From Paenarthrobacter sp. AR 02 (GTDB taxonomy: Bacteria; Actinomycetota; Actinomycetes; Actinomycetales; Micrococcaceae), in NCBI RefSeq assembly GCF_021538675.1, contig NZ_JAJUKH010000001.1:434001-498000 (forward strand): a DNA stretch of 64,000 bases. Direction: 5' to 3'. Of this stretch, positions 17,516 through 25,590 are shown piece after piece (within the stretch, counting starts at the first letter, position 1; each line of letters opens with the position of its first letter). Both the position numbers and the translations under genes were made by a program. The notes under the pieces are model-generated. The model was not told where the DNA came from and did no database searches. It saw nothing but the letters and a program-made list of their open reading frames with translations.

Positions 17516-17956
17516 ATGCCCCGCGTTATAGGTGTCGTCGTAGTCCTGGTCATCTTCGTCTATGCCCTGGTGGATGTCATCCGCACGGACCGCCACCAGA
17601 CCCGCGGCATTTCCAAAACCGCGTGGATCATTGTGATGATCCTCCTGCCATTGCTGGGCGCGATCCTCTGGTTCATCTTCGGACGCCCCTACGGCAGGCA
17701 GGCCGCGCAGCCTGTCCGCCGCCAGCCCACTGCCCCTGACGACGACCCCGAGTTCCTTCGAAACCTGGAAGCGCGCCGCCGGAACCAAGCCGAAGATGAG
17801 CGACTGAAAAAGCTCAAGGCTGAACTGGAAGCCAGGGAGCGCAAAGCCGGAGAGAATCCCCCCGACGGCAAGAACAAGGGCGCGAAACCAGGTTTCACCG
17901 CCGGCGAGGCCAAGCACGGCGAGCCGGATCCGCATGATACCGACGAGCTGAAGTAG
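17516..17956 (+). CDS. PLDc_N (phospholipase D nuclease N-terminal) domain protein
   Basis: A 146-residue membrane protein. Two hydrophobic helices (VIGVVVVLVIFVYALVDVI and TAWIIVMILLPLLGAILWFI) flank the conserved basic loop RTDRHQTRGISK and end in FGRPYGR. This is the PLDc_N module that forms the membrane anchor of cardiolipin synthases but also occurs alone. A highly charged, probably disordered cytoplasmic tail follows. No catalytic HKD motif is present, so it is not itself a phospholipase. Small PLDc_N proteins are often neighbours of menA. Function unknown. Confidence 0.8.
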   Translation: MPRVIGVVVVLVIFVYALVDVIRTDRHQTRGISKTAWIIVMILLPLLGAILWFIFGRPYGRQAAQPVRRQPTAPDDDPEFLRNLEARRRNQAEDERLKKLKAELEARERKAGENPPDGKNKGAKPGFTAGEAKHGEPDPHDTDELK

Positions 17957-17962
17957 GCGAAC

Positions 17963-18565
17963 ATGGCCCAGCAAGCTGATGGTTCACGGCAGTCACCCTC
18001 CCCCACACCATCAGCCAGCGGGCCAAAAGCCGAACCCGCGCCTCCACCCCGCCCCGGGATCACCCTGTCCAGCGCGCCGCCGATAGCCTCAGCCACCAAA
18101 CCACCCACGTTTGCAACGGTCTCCCGTTCGCTGTGGGTGGCAAGCTTCCTGGCCGGACTTGGTGTTGTGGTGACTGGCTTCCTGGCTCGGGATTCGCATT
18201 TTGAACGCCTAAAGGGCGTCATAGGGACCATGGTTCCTGACGGTGACGCGAAAGCGGTTGACGGTGCCACCGCCGTCGTATTTCTTGGGAGCCTCGCCAT
18301 GCTGGCGCTGGTCATGGCCATGGAGGCAGTACTCTTGGCCGTCCTCTTCAAACGCCGGCTGTGGGCGCGATGGGCACTGGCTCCGGTGGTCCTCCTCCAC
18401 GCCATCGTCACAGTCATCACCCGGGACTTCGTGGTGGCACCAGGCTCTGAAGGTGTCCTGGCAACACTGCTGCTGGCTGCGCAGTTTGTCTTGGCGGCGG
18501 CGGGCCTGATCCTGCTGTTCCTTCCGTCCACCACATCCTGGCTGCTCAGCGAACGGCGGCAGTAG
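17963..18565 (+). CDS. Hypothetical four-helix membrane protein
   Basis: A 200-residue protein of unknown function. The first ~50 residues are Pro/Ser/Ala-rich and probably disordered. Four hydrophobic segments follow at roughly 55-75, 100-125, 135-155 and 168-190. It starts 6 bp after the PLDc_N gene and is likely co-transcribed. Its 3' end overlaps the convergent dynamin-like gene by 20 bp, with no space for a terminator between them. No recognisable family motif was seen. Confidence 0.7.
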   Translation: MAQQADGSRQSPSPTPSASGPKAEPAPPPRPGITLSSAPPIASATKPPTFATVSRSLWVASFLAGLGVVVTGFLARDSHFERLKGVIGTMVPDGDAKAVDGATAVVFLGSLAMLALVMAMEAVLLAVLFKRRLWARWALAPVVLLHAIVTVITRDFVVAPGSEGVLATLLLAAQFVLAAAGLILLFLPSTTSWLLSERRQ

Positions 18566-20021
18566 GAGCCATCATCCCCTCACAGCTGCGCATCACGACG
18601 CGGCAAGCCTCCACCGCGCGCGGTTCGGTCAAGGGGTTCTCCGCAGCCAGCCGCCAGCGCTGAAGGCTGTCCCTTGCAGTTTCGCTGATAAGGCGGTCAT
18701 CCGCGTCCCGGGCAAGGCCAAGCCGCAGCGCAGGGCTGCTGCCTCGCCCGCCCACCAGCCGTTCCGCTTCGGCCGACGCTGAGGGTCCCAGGCCCACCCC
18801 GCCCGTCCTCAAGTCCGCCAGGAGCTTCAACTCCCGGAACTCGTGGGCACCGGCCTGAAGCCTCTCCAACGCTGCTTCCACTGGTGCGGCGCGTTCCTTC
18901 GGCGCCCCTCTTACCAAGGCTTCCACACCCACGACGGCGGCACGCGCCTTCAGTGCCTCGGCCCGCGTTTGGAAGAGGTGCTCGACGGTGTCGAGCAGTT
19001 GGCCAAGGCCGCTGCGGCGTGCCAATTCATGGGCAAGGTCGGTGGGGTTGTTGGTCCCGCCACGGATGAGGGCCACACCGAGCCGGATGCCGAACAAGCC
19101 GAACCTGCTCACCAGGGAGGACTTCGTTTCCGGGTCGAGTTGCCCGGGGCCGTCGCTGCGGATGAAACGGTCCACGGACAGCATGAGCCTTTCCCTTGAA
19201 TTCCTGTCCATGCTTGCCAACAATTGCAGGGCCTCGACATCTGATTGGCGCATGGTCCTGGAGCTTTGTGCCAGAAGGCCTGCCACTGGGACCACTCCCA
19301 AAGCCAGGGGCCTGAGGTTTTGGTCCTTGCTGTACCTCTCGGCGATCACGGCCGCGGAGATCAACGAATCGATCCTCCCGGCACCGATTTCATCGGCCCG
19401 GGAGAGCACGGCCAAGGCGTTGACCGTTCCCGACTGTCCGGCCGCAGTGTCTTTGAATGACTCAAGGAACCTCACATCGGAGGCGTGCAGGTGCCGCATG
19501 AGGTAGATGACAGCGTCAGCGGCCGCCGGCGAGTCCTCGGGCAGCAGAAACGCCGTGGACCGGGCGGACACCTCCTGGGACAGGGAGGCAATCCCGGGCG
19601 TATCTATCAGGGTGAGATCACGCAGGCTGGCTGCCGGCCAGTCCACCACCAGCCGTTCCACTTCCTCGGGCCGGACCTCACCCAGGGTAAAGACCAGCCG
19701 ACCGTCCACCCGTGTGACCGGGAGTCCTTTGGGCTCACCTGTGAGGGGGTAAAGGGTGATCCGTGGGGTGTGTCCGAAGCGGTACCACGTGACAATGCGG
19801 GTGCACTCCCCTGCATCGGTGGGCGCTATTTCTTCGCCGATGATCGCGTTGAGGAGGGTTGATTTGCCGGCTTTGACCATCCCGGCCACGGCAATACGAA
19901 GTGGCCCGGCAAGTCTGGCATCCAGCTCATCCAGCACGGCGAGCGCATCGGCGTCGTCGTGGAAAGCCCCACGGGCCAGCCCCAGCAGCTCCGTCGCTCC
20001 AGCAATACCGGACGGAATCAT
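18546..20021 (-). CDS. Dynamin-like GTPase, IniC-like (second of a tandem pair)
   Basis: A 491-residue dynamin-superfamily GTPase. The P-loop GMVKAGKST is at residues 47-55, switch I carries TDAGECTRIVTWYRFG and the G3 motif is DTPGIASLSQEVSARS. The G4 motif is degenerate (LSRADEIG instead of N/TKxD). The rest is helical with no obvious membrane paddle, the reduced architecture of mycobacterial IniC. Bacterial dynamin-like proteins tubulate, fuse or repair membranes and often act as pairs. Its ATG overlaps the stop of the upstream GTPase (ATGA), implying translational coupling and a 1:1 complex. It is the last gene of the module. Confidence 0.83.
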   Translation of the reverse strand: MIPSGIAGATELLGLARGAFHDDADALAVLDELDARLAGPLRIAVAGMVKAGKSTLLNAIIGEEIAPTDAGECTRIVTWYRFGHTPRITLYPLTGEPKGLPVTRVDGRLVFTLGEVRPEEVERLVVDWPAASLRDLTLIDTPGIASLSQEVSARSTAFLLPEDSPAAADAVIYLMRHLHASDVRFLESFKDTAAGQSGTVNALAVLSRADEIGAGRIDSLISAAVIAERYSKDQNLRPLALGVVPVAGLLAQSSRTMRQSDVEALQLLASMDRNSRERLMLSVDRFIRSDGPGQLDPETKSSLVSRFGLFGIRLGVALIRGGTNNPTDLAHELARRSGLGQLLDTVEHLFQTRAEALKARAAVVGVEALVRGAPKERAAPVEAALERLQAGAHEFRELKLLADLRTGGVGLGPSASAEAERLVGGRGSSPALRLGLARDADDRLISETARDSLQRWRLAAENPLTEPRAVEACRVVMRSCEGMMAPTAAVR

Positions 20022-21883
20022 CCCGCGGGGACCGTGGACGGTGTCGGCTGGGGATCCGGACTTCTGTCCAGCAACTGCCGGGCGCCTGAGCTGAGGGCAT
20101 CGACCACCCTGAGTTGGTTCCGGATCTCCTTGATCCGCATGTCACGTTCCACGGCGTAGGTGGCCGCAGCTTTTTGGGCGGCGGCAACAGATTCAGTGAG
20201 GGAACGGTGATGCTCTTCAGCGATGTCAGTGAAGTGGTCGCGGGTGGCCCGCTGGACCATCCGCAGCCTGTCCTTCAGCTGCTTTCCTACCTGGAAGACG
20301 ACGTCGTCCACCTGCTTGCGGACAAGCATCTTGGCTTCGGCCTGGCGCCGTTTCAGCCGGGCTTCCTGTTCTTCGCGGTAGGCCTTCCGGCCCAGCATGA
20401 GGCCCGCACCCACGGATAGCGGATTGATCAGCGCGAGGCCGAACAGCCCTGTCAGCAACCCGAACATCAGGACTCCCCCATAGGACCCCCGCATCCCGAT
20501 CAGGATCTTCTGGACCGCCCCCATGCGGCCGTCTTCCATCTGTTGGATGTCCGCCACCGGGTCCAGCACACCTCCCGTATCTGAAACCTGCAACGTCGGC
20601 AGCGCCACCTCGTCTTCGGAGAAGTGCACGGCCACCTGGCGAGCCAGCCATTGTGCCCTTTCGTTGGTCCACACGAAGGTGTCCGAAACTGCGGCGGCCG
20701 TGCTTTGTTCCAACCACGAGGTGAACTGCTCCCATGCCGGCCCGGGGTCCCCTTGGTCGATGGCGGTTTCGGCTTCGCGTTGGATCCGGCGGAGTCTGTC
20801 CTTCAGGTCGTACTCCATGTCCGCGATGAGGTCTCCAATCCCGTCGTTGAGGGTGATCTGCCACCGGGCCGATCGTTTACGGAGGGCGTCGGCGTCCTCC
20901 TTCGCCGCCTTCAGACCGGCAATCATGTGCGGTGTGCCTTCGGGATTCTCCAGGGCACCCAGCTCCGATTGCAGCGCAAGCCTCAGGTGTTCGGTGACGG
21001 AAAGGACGTCGTGTGCTACGGATCGGCGTTGCAGCCTGGCAGCCTCGCCCACAATGTTGGTGCGAAGGTGCGAGATCAGCGCCGGGAACCCTGATTCGTC
21101 GTTGAGTTCTGTGTCCTGGAGCCTGGCCGCCTGCAACCGCAGTTCGGAGGAGACAGGGAACAACGGGATGCCGGGTGCGACAGCTTCCAGGTGGCCTTTG
21201 TCCAGGTCAGCTATTTGCCGCCAGCTGGGATAGAGGTCCGTTTTGGAGAGTACGCAGAGCACGTTGGGGCTGATCCGCAGTGCTTGATGGAGGAACCGGA
21301 TTTCCGGTTCCGTGTATTCCTGCGAAGCATCAGAGACGAACACCATCGCATGGGCTGATGGCAGCGCCGTCAGGGTGGTGAGCGTATGGGAGGAGCCCAG
21401 CCCGCCGACACCCGGAGAGTCAACCATGGTGAGGCCCCCGGCGAGCAGTTTGCGGGGAAGCGATACTTCGGCCGCCACGATGTTCCTGGCGTTTCCCGGA
21501 TTTCCCTTCTCGGACACATAGTCTGCAAGCTCATCGAGCCCGATCGATTGCCGCTCCACGGGCGCCTCAGGTCCGCCGTCGGATTCCGTGACGCTGCCGC
21601 CATGGCGGGGAACAAGGACGACGGCCGACGCCGGGTCCCCTTGCCGTACGACGGTTGGGACCGTCGTGGCAATGTCGTCGTCTACGGGACAGACCGGGGC
21701 ATTGACCATGGCGTTGATCAGCTGGCTTTTGCCTTGCTTGAATTCCCCAACAACAATCACACGGACACTGGGGTCCCGGAGCCGCTCCAGGGTGTTTTCC
21801 AGGCGCCGCCTGAGGTCGTTCCGTTCCCCCACGACGGCAATGCCTTGCTCCACCAGTGTGGTCATACGTACTGTTTCCGCCAC
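20018..21883 (-). CDS. Dynamin-like GTPase, IniA-like (first of a tandem pair)
   Basis: A 621-residue dynamin-superfamily GTPase. The P-loop is GEFKQGKSQ (46-54), with Gln in place of the usual Ser/Thr. Switch I has DDIATTVPTVV, G3 is DSPGVGGLGSSH and G4 is LSKTDLYPSW. A long helical stalk follows, then a hydrophobic hairpin around residues 465-500 (GGVLMFGLLTGLFGLALINP), the probable membrane-inserting paddle, then charged coiled coil (REEQEARLKRRQAEAKML). This matches IniA, the membrane-remodelling GTPase of the mycobacterial isoniazid-inducible operon. The GTG start at 21883 has AAAGGA 7 nt upstream. It lies 128 bp after the IniB-like gene, with a strong hairpin between. Confidence 0.87.
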   Translation of the reverse strand: MAETVRMTTLVEQGIAVVGERNDLRRRLENTLERLRDPSVRVIVVGEFKQGKSQLINAMVNAPVCPVDDDIATTVPTVVRQGDPASAVVLVPRHGGSVTESDGGPEAPVERQSIGLDELADYVSEKGNPGNARNIVAAEVSLPRKLLAGGLTMVDSPGVGGLGSSHTLTTLTALPSAHAMVFVSDASQEYTEPEIRFLHQALRISPNVLCVLSKTDLYPSWRQIADLDKGHLEAVAPGIPLFPVSSELRLQAARLQDTELNDESGFPALISHLRTNIVGEAARLQRRSVAHDVLSVTEHLRLALQSELGALENPEGTPHMIAGLKAAKEDADALRKRSARWQITLNDGIGDLIADMEYDLKDRLRRIQREAETAIDQGDPGPAWEQFTSWLEQSTAAAVSDTFVWTNERAQWLARQVAVHFSEDEVALPTLQVSDTGGVLDPVADIQQMEDGRMGAVQKILIGMRGSYGGVLMFGLLTGLFGLALINPLSVGAGLMLGRKAYREEQEARLKRRQAEAKMLVRKQVDDVVFQVGKQLKDRLRMVQRATRDHFTDIAEEHHRSLTESVAAAQKAAATYAVERDMRIKEIRNQLRVVDALSSGARQLLDRSPDPQPTPSTVPAG

Positions 21884-21927
21884 AAATTCGTCCTTTGCTC
21901 TGCCACCCTTGGACGGGAGGCCACGAC

Positions 21928-21960
21928 GTGCCCGGCAGGTGTGTACGACCTGCCGGGCAC
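21928..21960. terminator. 13-bp perfect hairpin between the IniB-like and IniA-like genes
   Basis: Bases 21928-21940 pair perfectly with 21948-21960 around a 7-nt loop. There is no U-tract on the minus strand. It could be a partial terminator or an mRNA-stabilising 3' structure giving more IniB-like protein than GTPase from one transcript. Confidence 0.7.
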
Positions 21961-22011
21961 TGCCTGGGGACTTCGCGGTGCAGCATTTCGCTGCGCCGTT
22001 TGGTGCACTGG

Positions 22012-23361
22012 TTACTGGTCGATGTCCACGTCGTTCTTGGCGACGACGATCGAGTCGTCGATGTTGTTGTACTCGACATCGAGGTCGTTGTCGGCGATCA
22101 CTGTGTTGTCCTCGACGTTGGTGTAGTCCACGTCCACGTCGCCCACTGTGGTGGAGTTGTCCTCCGTGTAGGTCAACTCGTTGTCCTGCGCCACCACCGA
22201 GTCATTGATCACCTGGACGTCTTTCAGGTCCACATCAACGTCGGTGGAGTTGAAGGAGTCCGTCGCGTTGAAGGAGTTGTTCGAGTTGTCCGTGTTCGTG
22301 GTTGTGTTGTTCGTCGTCGTGGACGAGTTGTCCGTGTTGAAGGAGTCCGCGATGTCAACATCGATGTCCGCATCAACATCCACGGAGTTGTCCTGCGAAT
22401 TGTCGTTGAACGAGTCCGAGACGTTGTTCGTGGTGTTGTGGACCGAGTTGTCGGTCTCCTCGTTGAAGGAGTCCTTGATATCGACGTCGACATCCGTGTC
22501 GGTGTTGTAGGAATCCTTCGTTACCGAGTGGTCGTCGTTGAAAGAGTCCCTGACATCGATGTCCGTGTTGCCCACCTCAACATCGCCGTCGCCCGACTCC
22601 GTGATGTTGACCGAGTTGTCCGTGGAGTGGTCATCGGTGTGGGTCGTCGTCGTGGTGGTTGTCGTGTTCCCGGAATCCCTCACGTCTCCGCCGGCCGCGA
22701 TGGCCCCATCCCCCGAAGCAGTCACGGCATCCTGGTTGAAGAACTGCGTGACGTCGCCATCGGCCCAGATGTTCTGGTTGACCGACTGATCGGTGATGGT
22801 GTCGCGGTCGTCGATGGTGGTGGTGTACGAGTAGTTGTTCACCACATGGATCAGCTGCTGGACGGCGTGGGCGTGATCATCATAGTCGCCGCCACCGGCA
22901 CCGCCATGCCCGCCGCCGTCGTGCTCATGGTCGTCGCCACCATCATGGCCGTCCCAACCACCGCCGGCACCGCCATGCCCACCGCCGTCGTGCTCGTGGT
23001 CGTCGCCACCATCATGGCCGCCCCAACCGCCACCGGCACCGCCATGCCCACCGCCGTCGTGCTCATGGTCGCCGCCACCGGAATTGTGGGGGCGTCCGCC
23101 GCCTTGGCCACCGCCTTCCCAGCCGCCGGTGGAAGCGTGGTTGCCGCCAGTGTTGTATTCGCGGTCGAACGAGGAGCGGGCGTTGATGGGTGCGTAGTCC
23201 AGGACCACGGGCCGTGCGGCGTCGACGTCTGCCGAGGAGACGTGCCGCAGGCCGGCCGCGGAAAGGGCCGCTTCCGGGTTACGTACGAACTCTTCGGCTG
23301 CGTCAGGATCGTTGAACAGGCTCATCAGGAACTGCACGAGCTGTTGTGCGAGTGTAGGCAT
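22012..23361 (-). CDS. IniB-like protein with Gly/His/Asp repeats and a long Asp/Asn/Ser/Thr repeat domain
   Basis: A 449-residue protein of very biased composition. Residues 1-50 (QFLMSLFNDPDAAEEFVRN, PEAALSAAGL) resemble the N-terminal domain of mycobacterial IniB. Residues ~65-145 are Gly/His/Asp-rich with 23-residue repeats containing DDHEHDGGGHGGAGGG. From about 170 to the end, motifs such as DSFN, DNSV, VDVDI and NNT recur, with almost no Lys, Arg or bulky hydrophobics. This suggests a beta-solenoid or fibre. No signal peptide or membrane helix is seen. It is first in a presumed operon with the two dynamin-like GTPases. Biochemical function unknown. Confidence 0.75.
   Translation of the reverse strand: MPTLAQQLVQFLMSLFNDPDAAEEFVRNPEAALSAAGLRHVSSADVDAARPVVLDYAPINARSSFDREYNTGGNHASTGGWEGGGQGGGRPHNSGGGDHEHDGGGHGGAGGGWGGHDGGDDHEHDGGGHGGAGGGWDGHDGGDDHEHDGGGHGGAGGGDYDDHAHAVQQLIHVVNNYSYTTTIDDRDTITDQSVNQNIWADGDVTQFFNQDAVTASGDGAIAAGGDVRDSGNTTTTTTTTHTDDHSTDNSVNITESGDGDVEVGNTDIDVRDSFNDDHSVTKDSYNTDTDVDVDIKDSFNEETDNSVHNTTNNVSDSFNDNSQDNSVDVDADIDVDIADSFNTDNSSTTTNNTTTNTDNSNNSFNATDSFNSTDVDVDLKDVQVINDSVVAQDNELTYTEDNSTTVGDVDVDYTNVEDNTVIADNDLDVEYNNIDDSIVVAKNDVDIDQ
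22903..23085. repeat. 69-bp in-frame tandem repeats in the IniB-like gene
   Basis: The segment GTGCTC(A/G)TGGTC recurs at 22921, 22990 and 23059, exactly 69 bp apart. It encodes 23-residue Gly/His/Asp repeats on the minus strand. The copies are nearly identical, so copy number may vary between strains. Confidence 0.85.
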
Positions 23362-23399
23362 TGGAGTGCTCCCTCAAATTCTGTGGTGGGTGGTAAATG

Positions 23400-23419
23400 G
23401 CCCGGCGCCTTTGCCGGGC
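23400..23419. other. Hairpin in the iniB-like leader
   Basis: GCCCGGC (23400-23406) pairs with GCCGGGC (23413-23419) across a 6-nt loop. It lies in the 175-bp gap between the LuxR-type gene and the IniB-like gene. It may end the upstream transcript or fold in the iniB-like 5' leader. Confidence 0.5.
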
Positions 23420-23468
23420 TCCCACTCAACGTATGGCCCGGGCCAGGGGCGGGGCATCGGGGGCGGTC

Positions 23469-23519
23469 CCCCTACCGGCCACCCCGGCGTTAGGGGATCC
23501 GGTGCATTCCCGTTAGGGG
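23469..23519. promoter_or_regulatory. Candidate LuxR-type operator cluster upstream of the iniB-like gene
   Basis: Two direct copies of CGTTAGGGG at 23488-23496 and 23511-23519, 23 bp apart, plus an inverted CCCCTA at 23469-23474. They lie ~110-160 bp upstream of the iniB-like start and next to the gene for the LuxR-type regulator, a natural autoregulatory or operon-activating position. This is inference from position and repetition only. Confidence 0.4.
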
Positions 23520-23536
23520 GTGGAGGGGGTGACCGA

Positions 23537-25588
23537 CTACGGAGGTGGGTACCCCTCCCCCAAGGCCAGGCGGAGCCGGACCAGCAGTTCGGAACGGTTT
23601 TCGGCCCCCAGCCGGCGGCGCATCCGGGCTACATGATGCTCTGCGGTGCGGGGCGAGATGTAGATGGCTTCGCCGATTTCGCGGTAGGTTTTGCCCTCCA
23701 GAAGCAGTCGGCCCACTTCCCGTTCCCTGACGCTCAGGCCTGAAGAGTCAGGTATGCCTGGGGCCTCTCCCGCATCCGGCAGCGGCGCGCCTGGGTCCTG
23801 ACGCCCGGCAGCTTCGGCCCGCTCGGAAGACCCCGCAGTGGTGCCCGTGATGGTGGTTGCCCCCTGCGGATGGATATCCCTGGCACACGCCAGCAGCCGT
23901 ACCATGTCGCGCCGTTCATCGGCGTGCGCGGCGGCGTGGCCGGCCAACCGCGCACCTTCCCATGGCATGCCTACCGCAGCCAGCCCACGGGCCGCTGTTT
24001 CGACGTCGGACGCTTCGAACCTGCTGGCGAGTACGGAAACCCAGGCCTTTCCGCCAGCGGCTAGGACAGAGGCCAGATGGCTGTGTTCGGACGCGCGCAC
24101 CAATGCCGCAGCATGCGGAGCAAGTTCAGCGGGGCTTTCGCCCAGCAATGCGGCCTGCACCCCCGCCCAGTGCAGCGGAACCGACCACAATGGCGGATTT
24201 CCCAAGCGGCCCAACAACTCCCACGCACTGTCCATGGACGGCGAGATTCGTCGCGTCTCCCGTAGCCTCGCTGCGGCTATGGCCAGTTCTCCCCAGGGCA
24301 GCAGGCTGAAGAGGTCCACGGATACGTGCATCATGGCCTCACGGGCCCTGTCCCAGGCGAGCACCAGTTCGTGCACCTCGCTGCCGCGCCGCGCCAAGGC
24401 CACCTCCAGTGCCGCCAACAGGAAGGTATCCCGTGGAGCCAGGGGCCAGTGGTTGGCCTTGACGGCCTCATTGATGGCCAAGCGTGCTTCTTCGGGGTTG
24501 TCCTGTTGCATTGAGCACCAAGCCTGAAGCAGGAACAGCCTGGGCCTGCAAGCATCTCCGCCCTGGCCGGCGGCGAGGGCAGCACTGAGCACCGTGTCCG
24601 CCACCGCGGGTTCCCCACTGTGGATCGCACAGAGAGCCGCCAATGCTGCAGGGGTCTCCGGCAAGGGAATCGATGCGCCGGCCGCGTTCATCATGTCTGA
24701 CGCCCGGATGAGTTCCGGCAACGCCCGCTGTGGTTCCCGCCCCAGGGTGTGCCTGAGCCCCTGCTGGGACAATGTCAGCGCCACCGCCAAGAGCGTAGGC
24801 GAGCCCGCCAACGGTGTGGCGCCGAGGATTTGCTCGGCGCCGCTTGCATCACCGGCGCCGATCATTGCCACTGCTGCCAGCGGCGCGGAATCGTCGATCC
24901 TGTCAGGGCCAACCCACCTGTAAGTGTCCGCGCTACGGGCCAGCATGCCGCGGTGCGCCCACACGGCAGCGGCAACGTCCGCACCCAGGCGAAGCCCAGG
25001 GGCATCGGGCATGGCCAAAAGCCTGTCCACGATTCTTCCCGCAGCGTCCAAGTCGCCGATAGCTGCAGCGGCTTGGGCCCGCCGCGCGGCGGTGGGAAGC
25101 TCCGGAGCTCCGGCAAGGAGTGCTTCGGCGAAGAGATCGGCGGCCAACTGTGGATCAGCATCCAGCACCAGGTCCGCCCAGCGTTCCAGCTCCTCCGCCA
25201 CACGGGGGTCCTGCAATCCGCTCCGTGCGAGCTCACGGGCAACATCACCCAGGCCCGTCTCTTCCTGCAGGATCTTCCCTACCAGCTCCCGCTGCAGTGC
25301 ACGGAGTTGCGGCTTGGGTGCATTGTTCAACAGCGCATATTGGACGGTCCCCACCACGGTTCCATCCGGAGAAAGCAGCCCGGCTTCCTTACCGGCTGCC
25401 ACTGCGTCTTCAAGCCCGTCCCGGGTCTCCAGGTCATCCGGCAGCGGCCCAGGCAGGGTGAAGCCTACTGACAACGCAAGGAGCAACTCCCGGAGCAATG
25501 CATTGTGTCCGGCAAGGACCACGTCGGGCCGATCAGGAGTTGCGTCCTTGCTGGTGGTGGGTTGGGAAGCATGGTCTGGCCCCGTCAT
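23537..25588 (-). CDS. LuxR-type helix-turn-helix regulator with helical-repeat N-terminus
   Basis: A 683-residue transcriptional regulator. The C-terminal 67 residues (GLSVREREVGRLLLEGKTYR, SPRTAEHHVARMRRRLGAEN) are a GerE/LuxR DNA-binding domain. The preceding ~600 residues are Ala/Leu-rich helical repeats resembling TPRs. No Walker A motif and no receiver domain were found, so it differs from classical MalT-type (LAL) regulators and from response regulators. It begins 2 bp after the Hsp70-like gene and is presumably co-transcribed with it. It sits upstream of the iniB-like/dynamin genes, which it likely controls. The inducing signal may come through the Hsp70-like partner. Confidence 0.82.
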   Translation of the reverse strand: MTGPDHASQPTTSKDATPDRPDVVLAGHNALLRELLLALSVGFTLPGPLPDDLETRDGLEDAVAAGKEAGLLSPDGTVVGTVQYALLNNAPKPQLRALQRELVGKILQEETGLGDVARELARSGLQDPRVAEELERWADLVLDADPQLAADLFAEALLAGAPELPTAARRAQAAAAIGDLDAAGRIVDRLLAMPDAPGLRLGADVAAAVWAHRGMLARSADTYRWVGPDRIDDSAPLAAVAMIGAGDASGAEQILGATPLAGSPTLLAVALTLSQQGLRHTLGREPQRALPELIRASDMMNAAGASIPLPETPAALAALCAIHSGEPAVADTVLSAALAAGQGGDACRPRLFLLQAWCSMQQDNPEEARLAINEAVKANHWPLAPRDTFLLAALEVALARRGSEVHELVLAWDRAREAMMHVSVDLFSLLPWGELAIAAARLRETRRISPSMDSAWELLGRLGNPPLWSVPLHWAGVQAALLGESPAELAPHAAALVRASEHSHLASVLAAGGKAWVSVLASRFEASDVETAARGLAAVGMPWEGARLAGHAAAHADERRDMVRLLACARDIHPQGATTITGTTAGSSERAEAAGRQDPGAPLPDAGEAPGIPDSSGLSVREREVGRLLLEGKTYREIGEAIYISPRTAEHHVARMRRRLGAENRSELLVRLRLALGEGYPPP

Positions 25589-25590
25589 GC

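Noticed and set aside
21856..23493. 545-residue plus-strand ORF rich in Val/Arg/Asp
   Set aside because: It is the antisense of the repetitive IniB-like gene; the GTC/GTT/CGT bias is the complement of Asp/Asn codons, and it has no recognisable motif or ribosome binding site.
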